Origin: JAQGMV01 sp035626595
Lineage (GTDB): Bacteria; Pseudomonadota; Gammaproteobacteria; Burkholderiales; SG8-41
Assembly: GCA_035626595.1 (NCBI GenBank)
Contig: DASPNJ010000011.1
Span: forward strand, 41,770 to 105,769
Reading direction: 5' to 3'
Length of the DNA stretch: 64,000 bases
Shown here: in pieces, positions 53,750-62,500 of the stretch
Position numbering within the stretch: the first letter of the stretch is position 1
How the letters are laid out: the number at the start of each line of letters is the position of its first letter
Translations under genes and position numbers: made by a program
Notes under the pieces: generated by a model
Seen by the model: only the letters and a program-made list of their open reading frames with translations
Told to the model about the DNA's origin: nothing
Database searches by the model: none

Positions 53750-55186
53750 GTGGAACGAAATCTCCAGCCCTACAGCACCGACATCCCCGCGCGTCTCGAC
53801 CGTCTGCCGTGGAGCCGCTTTCACTGGCTGGTCGTGCTCGCGCTCGGCGCGAGCTGGGCGATCGACGGGCTCGAAGTCACGCTGAAAGGCGCGATCAGCG
53901 CGGTGTTGCAGGACCCGCGATCGCTCGGTCTTTCGGCCGCCGAGATCGGATTCGGCGCCTCCGCGTACCTGCTGGGCGCCGTCGTGGGCGCGCTCTTCTG
54001 CGGTCGTCTCACCGACCGCTACGGGCGCGCGAAGCTGTTTTTCGTGACGATGGGAATCTATCTCAGCGGGACGATGCTGACCGCGTTCTCCTGGGATTTC
54101 ACGAGCCTGTGCGTGTTTCGCGCGATCACCGGTTTCGGCATCGGCGGCGAGTACGCGGCGATCAACTCCGCAATCGACGAGCTCATTCCGGCGCGGGTGC
54201 GCGGACGCGTGGCGCTCATCATCAACGGGAGCTTCTGGCTGGGCGCGGTCGCCGGATCCGCCGCGACCGTCGTGCTGCTCGATCCCGCCGTTTTTGCGGT
54301 GGATATCGGTTGGCGCGTGGGATTCGCGATCGGCGCCTCGATCGGTGCGCTCGTCCTTTTCGCGCGCCGCTTCATCCCGGAAAGCCCGCGCTGGCTTGCG
54401 ATCCACGGCTACGCGGAGCGCGCGGAGCAGGTCGTCGCCGCGATCGAAGCGCGCGTCGAGCGCGAGACACAGGCGCGACTCGGGCCGGCAGCTATGGCGC
54501 TCACGATCCAGCCGCGCACGCACACCGCGCTGCGCGACATCGTCACCACGATGCTGCACCGCTATCGCCGCCGCTCGCTGCTGTGCTTCGTGCTGATCAC
54601 CGCGCAGGCGTTTCTCTACAACGCGATTTTTTTCACCTACGCGCTCGTGCTGACGCGCTTCTACGACGTGCCTTCACAGCACACCGGCCTCTACCTGCTG
54701 CCGTTCGCGGTGGGGAACTTCCTCGGGCCGCTGCTGCTGGGGCATCTTTTCGACACCCTGGGCCGGCGCGTGATGATCTCGGGCACGTACACGATGTCGG
54801 CGCTGCTGCTGCTCGCAACCGGTGCGCTCTTCGTGAGCGGCGCGCTGACGGCTTACGGTCAGACCGCGCTGTGGACGGTCATCTTCTTCTTCGCCTCGGC
54901 CGCGGCGAGCGCCGCCTATCTCACCGCGAGCGAGGTGTTTCCGCTGGAGCTGCGTGCGCTCGCGATCGCCGTGTTCTACGCCCTCGGCACGGCCGCCGGC
55001 GGCGTCGCGGCGCCCTGGCTCTTCGGCGCGCTGATCGGCACCGGCGAGCGCGTTGCGGTTTTCTGGGGTTACGCGCTCGGCGCCGTGTTGATGCTCATCG
55101 CGGCCGCAGTGGAATGGAAGCTCGGCGTCAACGCCGAGCGGGCGTCGCTCGAAAGCGTGGCGAGCCCGCTGTCGCTGCGTTCCTGA
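53750..55186 (+). CDS. MFS transporter (sugar/aromatic acid porter-like)
   Basis: A 478-residue, 12-helix major facilitator. Signature motifs are GRLTDRYGRAKLFF between TM2 and TM3, FRAITGFGIGGEYAAINSAIDELIP in TM4, FIPESPRWLA after TM6 and GHLFDTLGRRVMI in the second half. The layout resembles the SP/AAHS groups, so a sugar, aromatic acid or inorganic anion could be the substrate. GTG 53750 is the likely start. Its last 118 bases overlap the 3' end of the convergent histidine kinase gene. Confidence 0.9.
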   Translation: MERNLQPYSTDIPARLDRLPWSRFHWLVVLALGASWAIDGLEVTLKGAISAVLQDPRSLGLSAAEIGFGASAYLLGAVVGALFCGRLTDRYGRAKLFFVTMGIYLSGTMLTAFSWDFTSLCVFRAITGFGIGGEYAAINSAIDELIPARVRGRVALIINGSFWLGAVAGSAATVVLLDPAVFAVDIGWRVGFAIGASIGALVLFARRFIPESPRWLAIHGYAERAEQVVAAIEARVERETQARLGPAAMALTIQPRTHTALRDIVTTMLHRYRRRSLLCFVLITAQAFLYNAIFFTYALVLTRFYDVPSQHTGLYLLPFAVGNFLGPLLLGHLFDTLGRRVMISGTYTMSALLLLATGALFVSGALTAYGQTALWTVIFFFASAAASAAYLTASEVFPLELRALAIAVFYALGTAAGGVAAPWLFGALIGTGERVAVFWGYALGAVLMLIAAAVEWKLGVNAERASLESVASPLSLRS

Positions 55187-56643
55187 TCGGCGTATCTCAC
55201 GCAAAAACGGAACACGGTGCGCCCCGGCTCGCTCGTCACGGCGATGTCGCTCTCGTGGAGCTCCAGGATGCGTTTGGCGATCGCGAGCCCCAGTCCCGCG
55301 CTGCCGTCGCTCAATCCGCGGCTCTTCTCGACCCGGTAGAAGCGGTCGAAGATGCGCGCGAGCTCGTCGGCGGGAATGCCGGCTCCGCTGTCGCGCACTT
55401 CGATCGCCACGCCGTCGCGCTCCGGTGCGGCCGCCACCGTGACCGTGCCGCCGCGTCCGGCGTAGCGCAGCGCGTTCTCGATCAGATTGCGCAGCACGCG
55501 TTCGATGAGCCCGATGTCGGCCATCACGAGCCGCAGGTCGGCGCGCACCGAAGCGGCGATCGCGACTTCCCTCGCCTGCGCTTCGAGCTCGAAGCCCTGC
55601 ACGACGTCCTGCACGAGGTCGCCCAGCGCGAACGGCTCGGGTTGGATCACCACCCGCTCGGAATCGAGCCGTGCGAGATCGAAGAGCCGCGCGACGAGCA
55701 CGCTCAACTGCTCGGTCTGCCGGAGCGCCGTCTGGAGGTACACACGCTCCTCTTCCGGCGCGAGCCGGCCGCGCTTCAGGTTGAGCGTCTCGAGGTAACC
55801 CTGGAGCGTGGCGAGCGGCGTGCGCAGGTCGTGCGAGATGTTCGCGACGAACTCGCGCCGCAGCGCGTCGGTCTGCCGCAGCTCGGCCATCTGGTCGAGG
55901 ATGCGGTCGGTCATGCGATGGAACGTGTCGGCGAGCGAGCCGATCTCGTCGCGGGGCGAGGGCAGCGTTTCGCGCGGGTGCTCGGCAAAGCCGCTGCGCC
56001 TGAATTTGTGCATGACGGTCGAGAGCTGGTGCAGCGGACGCGTGACGAGCTTGATGAGCAGCGCGCTCGCGAGAAGCGCGATGACGAGGGAGAGCCCGAT
56101 CAGCCACAGCATCTCGCGCAGCACGTAGCTCTGCTTGATGCGCTGCACGAGCGTGTCGCCGCTCAAGCCCCGCAGCACGAGGTACAGGTAACCGGGACTC
56201 CCCCCGGCCATCGGCACGGGCGCGACCGAGAACACGCGCCGGCGGCTCACGTCCGAGGGATCGTCGCCGAGGATCGGCAGCGTGGCGTTCGGATCCGCGA
56301 GCCGGCGCAGCGGCTCGAGATCCACGGTATTGCGTTTGACGTCGTCGCGTACCGAGGCGGCGATGACACGGCCGCTCGCGTCGAGCAGGTAGACGTCGAT
56401 GCGCGGATTGACCACGCGGATGCGGTCGAACACCGCCTGGACCGCCGACGGATCGGCCGAGTCACGCGCGCTCAGGATCTGCTCCTCGATGAGGCGATAG
56501 GCGAGATTGCGGTAGAGCTTCTGGTTGATCTCCTGGTTGCGTGCGATGTCGGAATGCCGGATCGCCACGAGGAACACCACGGCCATGATCACGCTCAGGC
56601 CGATCAGGACCGCGAGGAGCTTCGCGTACAGGGTGCGCGGCAT
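55069..56643 (-). CDS. Sensor histidine kinase
   Basis: A 524-residue membrane kinase. N-terminal helix (about 5-28), a periplasmic sensor of 140 residues (RIDVYLLDASGRVIAASVRDD), second helix (about 178-198), HAMP linker, then FVANISHDLRTPLATLQGYLE with phospho-His271 and the ATP domain (LIENALRYA, RDSGAGIPADELARIFDRFYR, GSAGLGLAIAKRI). ATG 56643 lies eight bases after the response regulator stop. The C-terminal 38 residues beyond the kinase core are read from DNA that also encodes the end of the convergent MFS gene. Confidence 0.92.
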   Translation of the reverse strand: MPRTLYAKLLAVLIGLSVIMAVVFLVAIRHSDIARNQEINQKLYRNLAYRLIEEQILSARDSADPSAVQAVFDRIRVVNPRIDVYLLDASGRVIAASVRDDVKRNTVDLEPLRRLADPNATLPILGDDPSDVSRRRVFSVAPVPMAGGSPGYLYLVLRGLSGDTLVQRIKQSYVLREMLWLIGLSLVIALLASALLIKLVTRPLHQLSTVMHKFRRSGFAEHPRETLPSPRDEIGSLADTFHRMTDRILDQMAELRQTDALRREFVANISHDLRTPLATLQGYLETLNLKRGRLAPEEERVYLQTALRQTEQLSVLVARLFDLARLDSERVVIQPEPFALGDLVQDVVQGFELEAQAREVAIAASVRADLRLVMADIGLIERVLRNLIENALRYAGRGGTVTVAAAPERDGVAIEVRDSGAGIPADELARIFDRFYRVEKSRGLSDGSAGLGLAIAKRILELHESDIAVTSEPGRTVFRFCVRYADQERSDSGLATLSSDARSALTPSFHSTAAAMSINTAPSA

Positions 56644-56650
56644 CGCGGCG

Positions 56651-57370
56651 TCAGCGCTCCGCCGGCACCGGACGGGCATCGCCGAGCCTGTAGCCCACGC
56701 CGCGCACCGTGAGGATGAACGATGGATGCGCGGGATCGCGCTCGATTTTCGCGCGCAGCCGGTTCATGTGACAGTTCACGTTGTGCTCGTAACCATCGTA
56801 GCCGTAGCCCCAAACGGCGTCGAGGAGCTGGAGCCGCGTGTACACGCGCCCCGGGTTGCGCAGGAAGTGCAGCAGCAGGTCGAATTCCTTGGTCGTCAGG
56901 CTCACGCGCTCACCGTGGACGGTCACCTCGCGGCTGGCGACGTCGGCCTGGAGCTCGCCGAAGGCGAGCGTTTCGTTTGGCGGCGGCGCCGCCGTGCTCG
57001 CGAGGTGCTCCATGCGCCGGAACACCGCCTTCACGCGCGCGACGAGCTCGCGGATGCTGAACGGCTTGGTGAGATAGTCGTCGGCGCCGAGCTCCAGCCC
57101 GAGCACGCGGTCGAGCTCCGCGGCTTTGGCCGTGACCATCATGATCGGGGTGTAGCGCGGCCGCGCGCGCAGCCGCCGGCAGATCTCGAGCCCGTCGATC
57201 GCGGGCAGCATGAGATCGAGGAGGACGAGGTCGTAGGACCTCGCTTCCGCGGCCGCGAGGCCGGAGCGGCCGTCGAACGCGAGCTCGACGTTGCACGGCA
57301 GGTCCTGGAGATGCAGGCGAACCAGATGCGCGATGTCCTGCTGGTCTTCGATCACGAGCACGTTGCGCAT
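56651..57370 (-). CDS. OmpR-family response regulator
   Basis: A 239-residue two-component regulator. The receiver domain (1-120) has the acidic pair E8/D9, phospho-acceptor D52 in LVLLDLMLPAIDG, and the conserved Lys in DDYLTKPFSIRELVARV. The C-terminal winged helix (about 140-232) has LTTKEFDLLLHFLRNPGRVYTR and LRAKIERDP followed by LTVRGVGYRLG. ATG 57370 follows GAAGGAATT. It pairs with the downstream kinase and follows a small lipoprotein gene. Confidence 0.95.
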   Translation of the reverse strand: MRNVLVIEDQQDIAHLVRLHLQDLPCNVELAFDGRSGLAAAEARSYDLVLLDLMLPAIDGLEICRRLRARPRYTPIMMVTAKAAELDRVLGLELGADDYLTKPFSIRELVARVKAVFRRMEHLASTAAPPPNETLAFGELQADVASREVTVHGERVSLTTKEFDLLLHFLRNPGRVYTRLQLLDAVWGYGYDGYEHNVNCHMNRLRAKIERDPAHPSFILTVRGVGYRLGDARPVPAER

Positions 57371-57467
57371 CGCAATTCCTTCTTTTGCGTCCGTGGCGGT
57401 CTGGAGCGCCGCCGGTCGCAAGCGCCTGCAGCCGCGCCAAACCGGGCGGCCGCAGGCTGGCCCGCTA

Positions 57468-57584
57468 TCAGCCCGGCGGCCGGCTCAGCGTTTCCTTGTC
57501 GGCGACACTCAGCTCGGCGCAACCCGCCATTAGGCTGGAGCCCAGGACGAGTGCCGTAAGCAACACCTGAATCCACTTCTTCAT
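57468..57584 (-). CDS. Small lipoprotein (38 residues) upstream of the two-component system
   Basis: The product starts MKKWIQVLLTALVLGSSLMA and continues GCAELSVADKETLSRPPG. It has a two-lysine n-region, a hydrophobic core and a lipobox (LMAGC, Cys22), leaving a mature lipopeptide of only 17 residues. AAGGAG sits 6 bases before the ATG. It is 97 bases upstream of the response regulator on the same strand and could be an envelope-stress ligand or a target of the system. No family is recognised. A short length is the main doubt. Confidence 0.65.
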   Translation of the reverse strand: MKKWIQVLLTALVLGSSLMAGCAELSVADKETLSRPPG

Positions 57585-57781
57585 CGAAGTTCTCCTTGAG
57601 AGTTGGTACGTCAAGGCTGGTCAGCCTCGCATACGATTCTTGCGGGAGAACGTCTCCGTTATATCGCGGCTCTATCGCTTTGTTGTCTCAAAAAGCCACG
57701 ATGCGCCTGCGGCGCAAAAAATCGCTTATCGCGGCAGCCGCCGCGTTGGCACAACCTGCGACGCGCCTGCGGGGCAACAGA

Positions 57782-58732
57782 TCAATCCAGTCTTACGTTG
57801 GCGGCGCGGGCGACGGCACCCCAGCGCTCGATCTCGGCGTCCATGTGCTTCGCGAGCGCCTGGGGCGTGCTCGGATTCGCTTCCAGCGCGCGCGCCTGGA
57901 GCTGTTTGCGCAGCTCGGCGTCCCCAAGCACGGTGCGCACGTCCTGGTTCACCTTCGTTACGATCGCGCGCGGCGTTCCTGCCGGCGCGAGCAGTCCCAC
58001 CCAGGCGGTGGAATCGAATCCATTGAGACCGATCTCGTCGAGCGACGGCACGTTCGGCAGCGCGTCCTTGCGTTTGATACTGGTCACCGCGAGCGCTTTC
58101 ACCTTCCCGGCCTTCACCTGCGGCAGGGCCACCGACAGGTTGCCGAACGTCATCTGCACCTCGCCGCTCACCACGGCCGCCATCGCCGGGCCGCCGCCCT
58201 TGTAGGGCACGTGCACGATATCGACGCCGGCCATGCGCTTGAAAAGCTCCCCGGTCAGATGGCCCGAGCCGCCTTCGCCGAAAGATGAAAAGTTGAGCTT
58301 GCCCGGCTGCGATTTCGCGAGCTTCACGAGCGCCTGCACCGAAGCCGCGGGCACCGAGGGATGCACGACGAGGACGTACACGCCCGATACGAGCGTGCTG
58401 ATCGGCGTGAAGTCGCGCTTCAGGTCGTAGTTGAGCTTCGAGTACAGCGCGACGTTGCTCGTGATCGTCGAGGACACGACGAAGAGCGTATAGCCGTCGG
58501 GATTGGCTTTCGAGGCGATCTCGGCGCCGACGTTGCCGCCCGCGCCGCCGCGGTTGTCGATGATCACGGGGCGCGCCCATACGCCGTTCAACTGGTTCGC
58601 GATCATACGCGAGGCGATGTCGTTCACGCCGCCCGGCGGAAACGGCACGATCAGGCGCACGGGACGCTCGGGAAATGCGGCAAGAGTGAAGGTCGAGGAA
58701 AAGATCGCGGCGGCCAACGTGAGGCACGTCAT
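57782..58732 (-). CDS. Bug-type tripartite tricarboxylate transporter substrate-binding protein
   Basis: A 316-residue periplasmic binding protein: FPERPVRLIVPFPPGGVNDIASR, IDNRGGAGGNVGAEIASKA, SFGEGGSGHLTGELFKRMAG and VHVPYKGGGPAMAAVVSGEVQMTFG. The start is taken at ATG 58732, giving signal peptide MTCLTLAAAIFSSTFTLAAF. That ATG lies inside the terminal inverted repeat of a 101-bp element; an earlier GTG at 58810 would add 26 element-encoded residues. It follows a TauD-type dioxygenase gene on the same strand. Confidence 0.9.
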   Translation of the reverse strand: MTCLTLAAAIFSSTFTLAAFPERPVRLIVPFPPGGVNDIASRMIANQLNGVWARPVIIDNRGGAGGNVGAEIASKANPDGYTLFVVSSTITSNVALYSKLNYDLKRDFTPISTLVSGVYVLVVHPSVPAASVQALVKLAKSQPGKLNFSSFGEGGSGHLTGELFKRMAGVDIVHVPYKGGGPAMAAVVSGEVQMTFGNLSVALPQVKAGKVKALAVTSIKRKDALPNVPSLDEIGLNGFDSTAWVGLLAPAGTPRAIVTKVNQDVRTVLGDAELRKQLQARALEANPSTPQALAKHMDAEIERWGAVARAANVRLD

Positions 58733-58828
58733 TGCGAGCCGCCCGCAGAGGCGGCGCGGCGATCCCGTGGCGCACGGATGCTTACGTTCGCAACGAGATT
58801 GCTTCGTCACGCTGTTCCTCGCAATGAC
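58728..58828. repeat. 101-bp MITE-like element with 11-bp terminal inverted repeats
   Basis: The ends are GTCATTGCGAG and CTCGCAATGAC, a perfect 11-bp inverted pair. The interior includes GCCGCCCGCAGAGGCGGC and GAGATTGCTTCGTCAC, a pattern common in proteobacterial intergenic repeats. It fills the gap between the dioxygenase stop (58835) and the Bug gene and supplies the Bug start codon (AATG). Confidence 0.75.
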
Positions 58829-58834
58829 CGCGCG

Positions 58835-59701
58835 CTAGGCATTTTCGACGATGTACCCGGACGGCGTTCCGAGCACCGTCGTGCGCTCCATGTGCCGGCG
58901 CTGCGTCTCGTCGAAATCGCCGAGCGCGAGGTGCATCGTGCAGCGGTTGTCCCACGCGACGATGTCGTTCCTGCGCCACTGGTGGCGGTAGATGAACTCG
59001 AAGCGCGTGGCGTGCTTGTTCAGGTAATCGATCAGCGGTTTGCTCTCGTCCTCGGTCATGCCGTCGAAGCGCTTCACCTTCTCGCCGAGATAGAGCGCCT
59101 TGCGGCCGGTCTCGGGGTGCACGCGCACGACGGGCTGCGCGATCGGCGGGTTGATCTTTTTCTGCTCGGCCTGTCGCTCAAGACCCGTTTCCACGTGGTT
59201 GATCTTGCGCGTGCCGGAGAGGTGGATGCCGTGCAGGTTCGCGATCATCTTCTTCATGCCGTCGGAGAGCGTCTCGTAGGCGAGATACATGTTCGCGAAC
59301 ACGGTATCGCCGCCGACTTCCGGAATCGTGATACCGCGCAGCAGCGAGCCCAGCGACGGCACCGGGGTGAACGACATGTCGGAATGCCACTGCCGGCCCG
59401 TGTAGCGGCTGTTCGAAGGCGTGCCGTCCGGATTGGGCTCGTTGGTGACGAGCAGGATTTCCGGATAGTCCGGATGGCGGTCGCGCGGCAGGGCATCGTG
59501 CCGGTCGAGCTCGCCGAAGCGGCGGCTGAAGTCGATGTGCTGCTCGCGCGTGAGCTCCTGATCGCGAAAGAGCAGGATGCCGTGGGCGAGAAACGCCCGG
59601 TAGATCTCGCCGAAGAACGCCTCGCTCATCGGCTTGGAGATATCGACGCCGCAGACCTCGGCGCCGAGCGCGTGAGAGAGCTTGCGAATCTTGAGGGTCA
59701 T
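58835..59701 (-). CDS. TauD/TfdA family Fe(II)/2-oxoglutarate dioxygenase
   Basis: A 288-residue dioxygenase closer to TauD than the one at 52.2 kb. The triad is WHSDMSF (His106, Asp108) and the distal His in NRCTMHLALGDFD; the 2-oxoglutarate Arg lies in RRHMERTTV. GILLFRDQELTREQHIDFSRRFGEL and the VGGDTVFANMYLAYETLSDGMK helix are typical. The substrate may be a sulfonate or another carboxylate. A Bug-type binding protein follows on the same strand, separated by the 101-bp element. Confidence 0.92.
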   Translation of the reverse strand: MTLKIRKLSHALGAEVCGVDISKPMSEAFFGEIYRAFLAHGILLFRDQELTREQHIDFSRRFGELDRHDALPRDRHPDYPEILLVTNEPNPDGTPSNSRYTGRQWHSDMSFTPVPSLGSLLRGITIPEVGGDTVFANMYLAYETLSDGMKKMIANLHGIHLSGTRKINHVETGLERQAEQKKINPPIAQPVVRVHPETGRKALYLGEKVKRFDGMTEDESKPLIDYLNKHATRFEFIYRHQWRRNDIVAWDNRCTMHLALGDFDETQRRHMERTTVLGTPSGYIVENA

Positions 59702-59820
59702 AGTCCGGACCGATCGGATGACATCGGGGCGTCAATTGTAAATCGACGCGAGCGTCATTCACGCTCCATATAGTGGTCTTACGTCGGCGGCGCGTGCCCC
59801 GAACCATTAAGATTCACAAC

Positions 59821-60963
59821 ATGGACCAGCCCAAGCCCGAGGTCTTGCAGAAGCCGGTGCCGGTCGAGCGCCGGCGCACGCTGCTGCGCTCGCGCGCGAA
59901 GGCGTGGCTGATCGGTCTCGCGGTGCTCGCCATGATCGCGTATGCGGCGAGCTGGGTGGTGCATCGCTGGACCCACATTTACGTGGACGACGCACGGATC
60001 GACGGCGAGGTGGTGACGATCTCGAGCCGCGTCTCCGGCTGGATCGCCGAGCTGCCGGTGATCGAAGGCGACGAGGTGAAAAAAGACCAGGTCATCGCGC
60101 GCATCGACGACCGCGATTCGCGCCTGCAGCGCGAAGTGCTCGAGGCGCGGCTGAAGACGGTCGAGAGCCAGATGGGCGTGATTCGCGCGCAGTCGGGCCA
60201 GGTCGATCTCGAGACGGCCGGCCGCTACCAGGCGGAAGCGAGCCGCATCGCCGCGGCGCAGGCCGAAGTCGCCGCGGCGGAAGCGCATCTGAAGCAGGCG
60301 CAGCAGGACCGCGACCGCAGCGCGAACGTCCACGCGAAAGGCTACATCTCGGACCAGGAGATGGAGCGTGCACGCACTGCCGTAAGGCAGGCCGAGGAGG
60401 CCCGCCGCAAGGCGCTGGCCGAGGTCGCAGCGGCGAAGAGCACGCTCTCCGCGGCGAGCGGCAGCCGCAAGCAGTTGAACGTCATGCAGCAGCAGCTCGC
60501 GGTGCTCGCGAGCCAGGCCGCGGAGATCCGAACGGAGATCCAGCGTCACGACGTGGATCTCGCGGACCGCGCGATCAAGGCGCCCGCGGACGGCCGCATC
60601 GTGATGACTTTCGCGCGCAAGGGGGAGCATGTCGCCGCGGGGCAGCGCATCGCGATGTTCCACGATCCGAAGCAGGTGTGGGTGGAAGCGAACGTCCGCG
60701 AAACGGCGATCGGCCAGCTCAAGCCCGGCATGCCCGCGGAGGTGAAGGTCGACGCCTACCCGGGACGCGTATTCCACGGCGAGATCTACCGGATCGGCCA
60801 GGCGGCGACGAGCAAGTTCGCGCTGCTGCCGGATCCGAATCCCAGCGGCAACTTCACCAAGATCACGCAGCGCCTGCCCGTGCGCATCCTGCTGCAGGAC
60901 AAGGACCTCACGCTGCGCCCCGGCATGATGGTCGAAGTTGAGATCCCAATCCGAAACAACTGA
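59821..60963 (+). CDS. EmrA/HlyD-type secretion adaptor
   Basis: A 380-residue membrane-fusion adaptor with one N-terminal helix (about 28-45), TRAP-like start HIYVDDARIDGEVVTISSRVSGWI, a lipoyl half (AELPVIEGDEVKKDQVIARIDD), a long coiled-coil hairpin (about 95-230) and the second lipoyl/barrel half (IKAPADGRIVMTFARKGEHVAAGQ, VWVEANVRETAIGQLKPGMPAEV). It overlaps the DHA2-family transporter gene by 26 bases. Together they would form an EmrAB-type drug exporter; no outer-membrane channel gene is adjacent. Confidence 0.93.
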   Translation: MDQPKPEVLQKPVPVERRRTLLRSRAKAWLIGLAVLAMIAYAASWVVHRWTHIYVDDARIDGEVVTISSRVSGWIAELPVIEGDEVKKDQVIARIDDRDSRLQREVLEARLKTVESQMGVIRAQSGQVDLETAGRYQAEASRIAAAQAEVAAAEAHLKQAQQDRDRSANVHAKGYISDQEMERARTAVRQAEEARRKALAEVAAAKSTLSAASGSRKQLNVMQQQLAVLASQAAEIRTEIQRHDVDLADRAIKAPADGRIVMTFARKGEHVAAGQRIAMFHDPKQVWVEANVRETAIGQLKPGMPAEVKVDAYPGRVFHGEIYRIGQAATSKFALLPDPNPSGNFTKITQRLPVRILLQDKDLTLRPGMMVEVEIPIRNN

Positions 60964-62500
60964 GGTCCTCGCGGGGCGCTACGGTCCGCGCTACCGCTGG
61001 TACGCGACCGTGACGGTGATGCTGGGCACCGTCTCGGCGATGCTCACGACCACCAGCGTCAATGTCGCGATCCCCGACATCATGGGGGCGTTCGGCATCG
61101 GTCAGGACCGCGCGCAGTGGCTCTCGACCGGCGCGCTCGCGGCGATGACGATCGGCATGCTGCTCAATGCGTGGCTCATCGCCCGCTACGGACAGCGCCG
61201 CACGTTCATCACGGTGCTGTGCGTTTTCGTCGCGGCGCTGCTCGTCGCGGGCGCGGCGCCGAACGAGACCGTGCTGATCGGCTGCCGCATCGTGCAGGGC
61301 GCGATCGCCGGGATACTTCAGCCGCTGTCCATGTACACGCTGTTTCGCGTGTTCCCGCCGAATCAGCGGGGCACCGCGATGGGCTTCTTCGGCATGAGCG
61401 TGCTGGTGGGTCCCGCGCTGGGGCCGACGCTCGGCGGCATCATGATCGAGCACTTCAACTGGCGTTTCATCTTCTATGTCGCGGTACCGGTCGCGGGGCT
61501 CGGCGTGCTCCTGGGCAGCATCTTCATGCCCCAGCGCGAAGAGGATACGCAGACGCGCTTCGACTGGACGGGTTTCGTGCTGCTCGCCGCCACGCTCTCG
61601 TGCCTGCTCACCGCGCTCTCGAGCGGTCAGCGCGAGGGCTGGTATTCGGACTACATCCTGGGTCTTACGGCTGTCGCGATCTTCAGCGCTCTCGCCTTCC
61701 TCGCGTGGGAGCTGCACACACCGCAGCCGCTCGTGAACCTGCGCGTGCTCGCGAACAGTCAGTTCACGTGCGCCGCGCTGATCGCCTGCCTCTTCGGCGT
61801 GGGTCTGTTCGGCTCGACCTATCTCGTGCCGCTGTTCGTGCAGACGGTGCAGGGCTACACCGCGCTCGACTCGGGCCTGCTGCTGATGCCGGGCGGTCTC
61901 ATCATGGGACTTTTCATGCCCATCGGCGGCTTCATGAGCGACCGGTTGCCGGCGCGGGGCCTCATCATCGCCGGGCTCGTGTGCTTCATCCTGTCGTCGT
62001 ACTGGCTCGCGGCGGTGGACGCGAACAGCGGTTTCTGGATGGTGGCGGGCTGCGTGATCATGTCGCGCATCGGGCTCGCGCTGATCAAGCCGACGCTCAA
62101 CGTCACCGCGCTGCGCGCGATCCGGCCGGAGCTGCTCGGGCAGGGCGCCGGCATGATCAATTTCGCGCGTCAGCTCGGCGGCGCGTTCGGCGTGAATCTG
62201 CTGTCGGTGATGCTCGATCGCCGCACCGCGTTCTACGGGGAAGCGTTCGCGAGCGTGCAGACGAGCGCGAACAGCGCGACCGCGGACTTGCTGCGCTCGC
62301 TGCAGATGCTGCTCGCGCAAAGCGGACTGCCGCCGGAGCTTCAGTCGGCGGGCGCGCTGCACTTCCTCGGCAAGGTCACGCACCTGCAGGCCTACACCAT
62401 GGGCTTTCGCGACAGCTTCATGATCACGGCGGTCATCTTCACGATCGGCCTCATCCCCGCGTGGATCATGGGCCGCCGCGCGGTGGCTCTTAAGAGGTGA
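60938..62500 (+). CDS. EmrB-type MFS drug exporter (DHA2, 14 helices)
   Basis: A 520-residue drug:proton antiporter. DHA2 marks are VMLGTVSAMLTTTSVNVAIPDIMG in TM1, QWLSTGALAAMTIGMLLNAWLIARYGQRR, RIVQGAIAGILQPLSMYTLFRVFPPNQRG and GPALGPTLGGIMIEHFNWRFIFYVAVP (motif C). It starts at TTG 60938 inside the adaptor gene, so the two are translationally coupled. Substrates are unknown. The stop codon (TGA) is contributed by a GTGACG-family repeat. Confidence 0.93.
   Translation: MRSQSETTEVLAGRYGPRYRWYATVTVMLGTVSAMLTTTSVNVAIPDIMGAFGIGQDRAQWLSTGALAAMTIGMLLNAWLIARYGQRRTFITVLCVFVAALLVAGAAPNETVLIGCRIVQGAIAGILQPLSMYTLFRVFPPNQRGTAMGFFGMSVLVGPALGPTLGGIMIEHFNWRFIFYVAVPVAGLGVLLGSIFMPQREEDTQTRFDWTGFVLLAATLSCLLTALSSGQREGWYSDYILGLTAVAIFSALAFLAWELHTPQPLVNLRVLANSQFTCAALIACLFGVGLFGSTYLVPLFVQTVQGYTALDSGLLLMPGGLIMGLFMPIGGFMSDRLPARGLIIAGLVCFILSSYWLAAVDANSGFWMVAGCVIMSRIGLALIKPTLNVTALRAIRPELLGQGAGMINFARQLGGAFGVNLLSVMLDRRTAFYGEAFASVQTSANSATADLLRSLQMLLAQSGLPPELQSAGALHFLGKVTHLQAYTMGFRDSFMITAVIFTIGLIPAWIMGRRAVALKR

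Noticed and set aside
53674..56712. A 1012-codon forward frame overlapping the MFS transporter and histidine kinase
   Set aside because: It crosses two clearly recognised genes on different strands and shows no domain of its own.
57700..57781. Rho-independent terminator at the two GCGCCTGCGG motifs
   Set aside because: The hairpin GCGCCTGCGGCGC is followed by A residues on the forward strand, and the T run precedes it on the strand of the nearby genes, so the order is wrong for a terminator.
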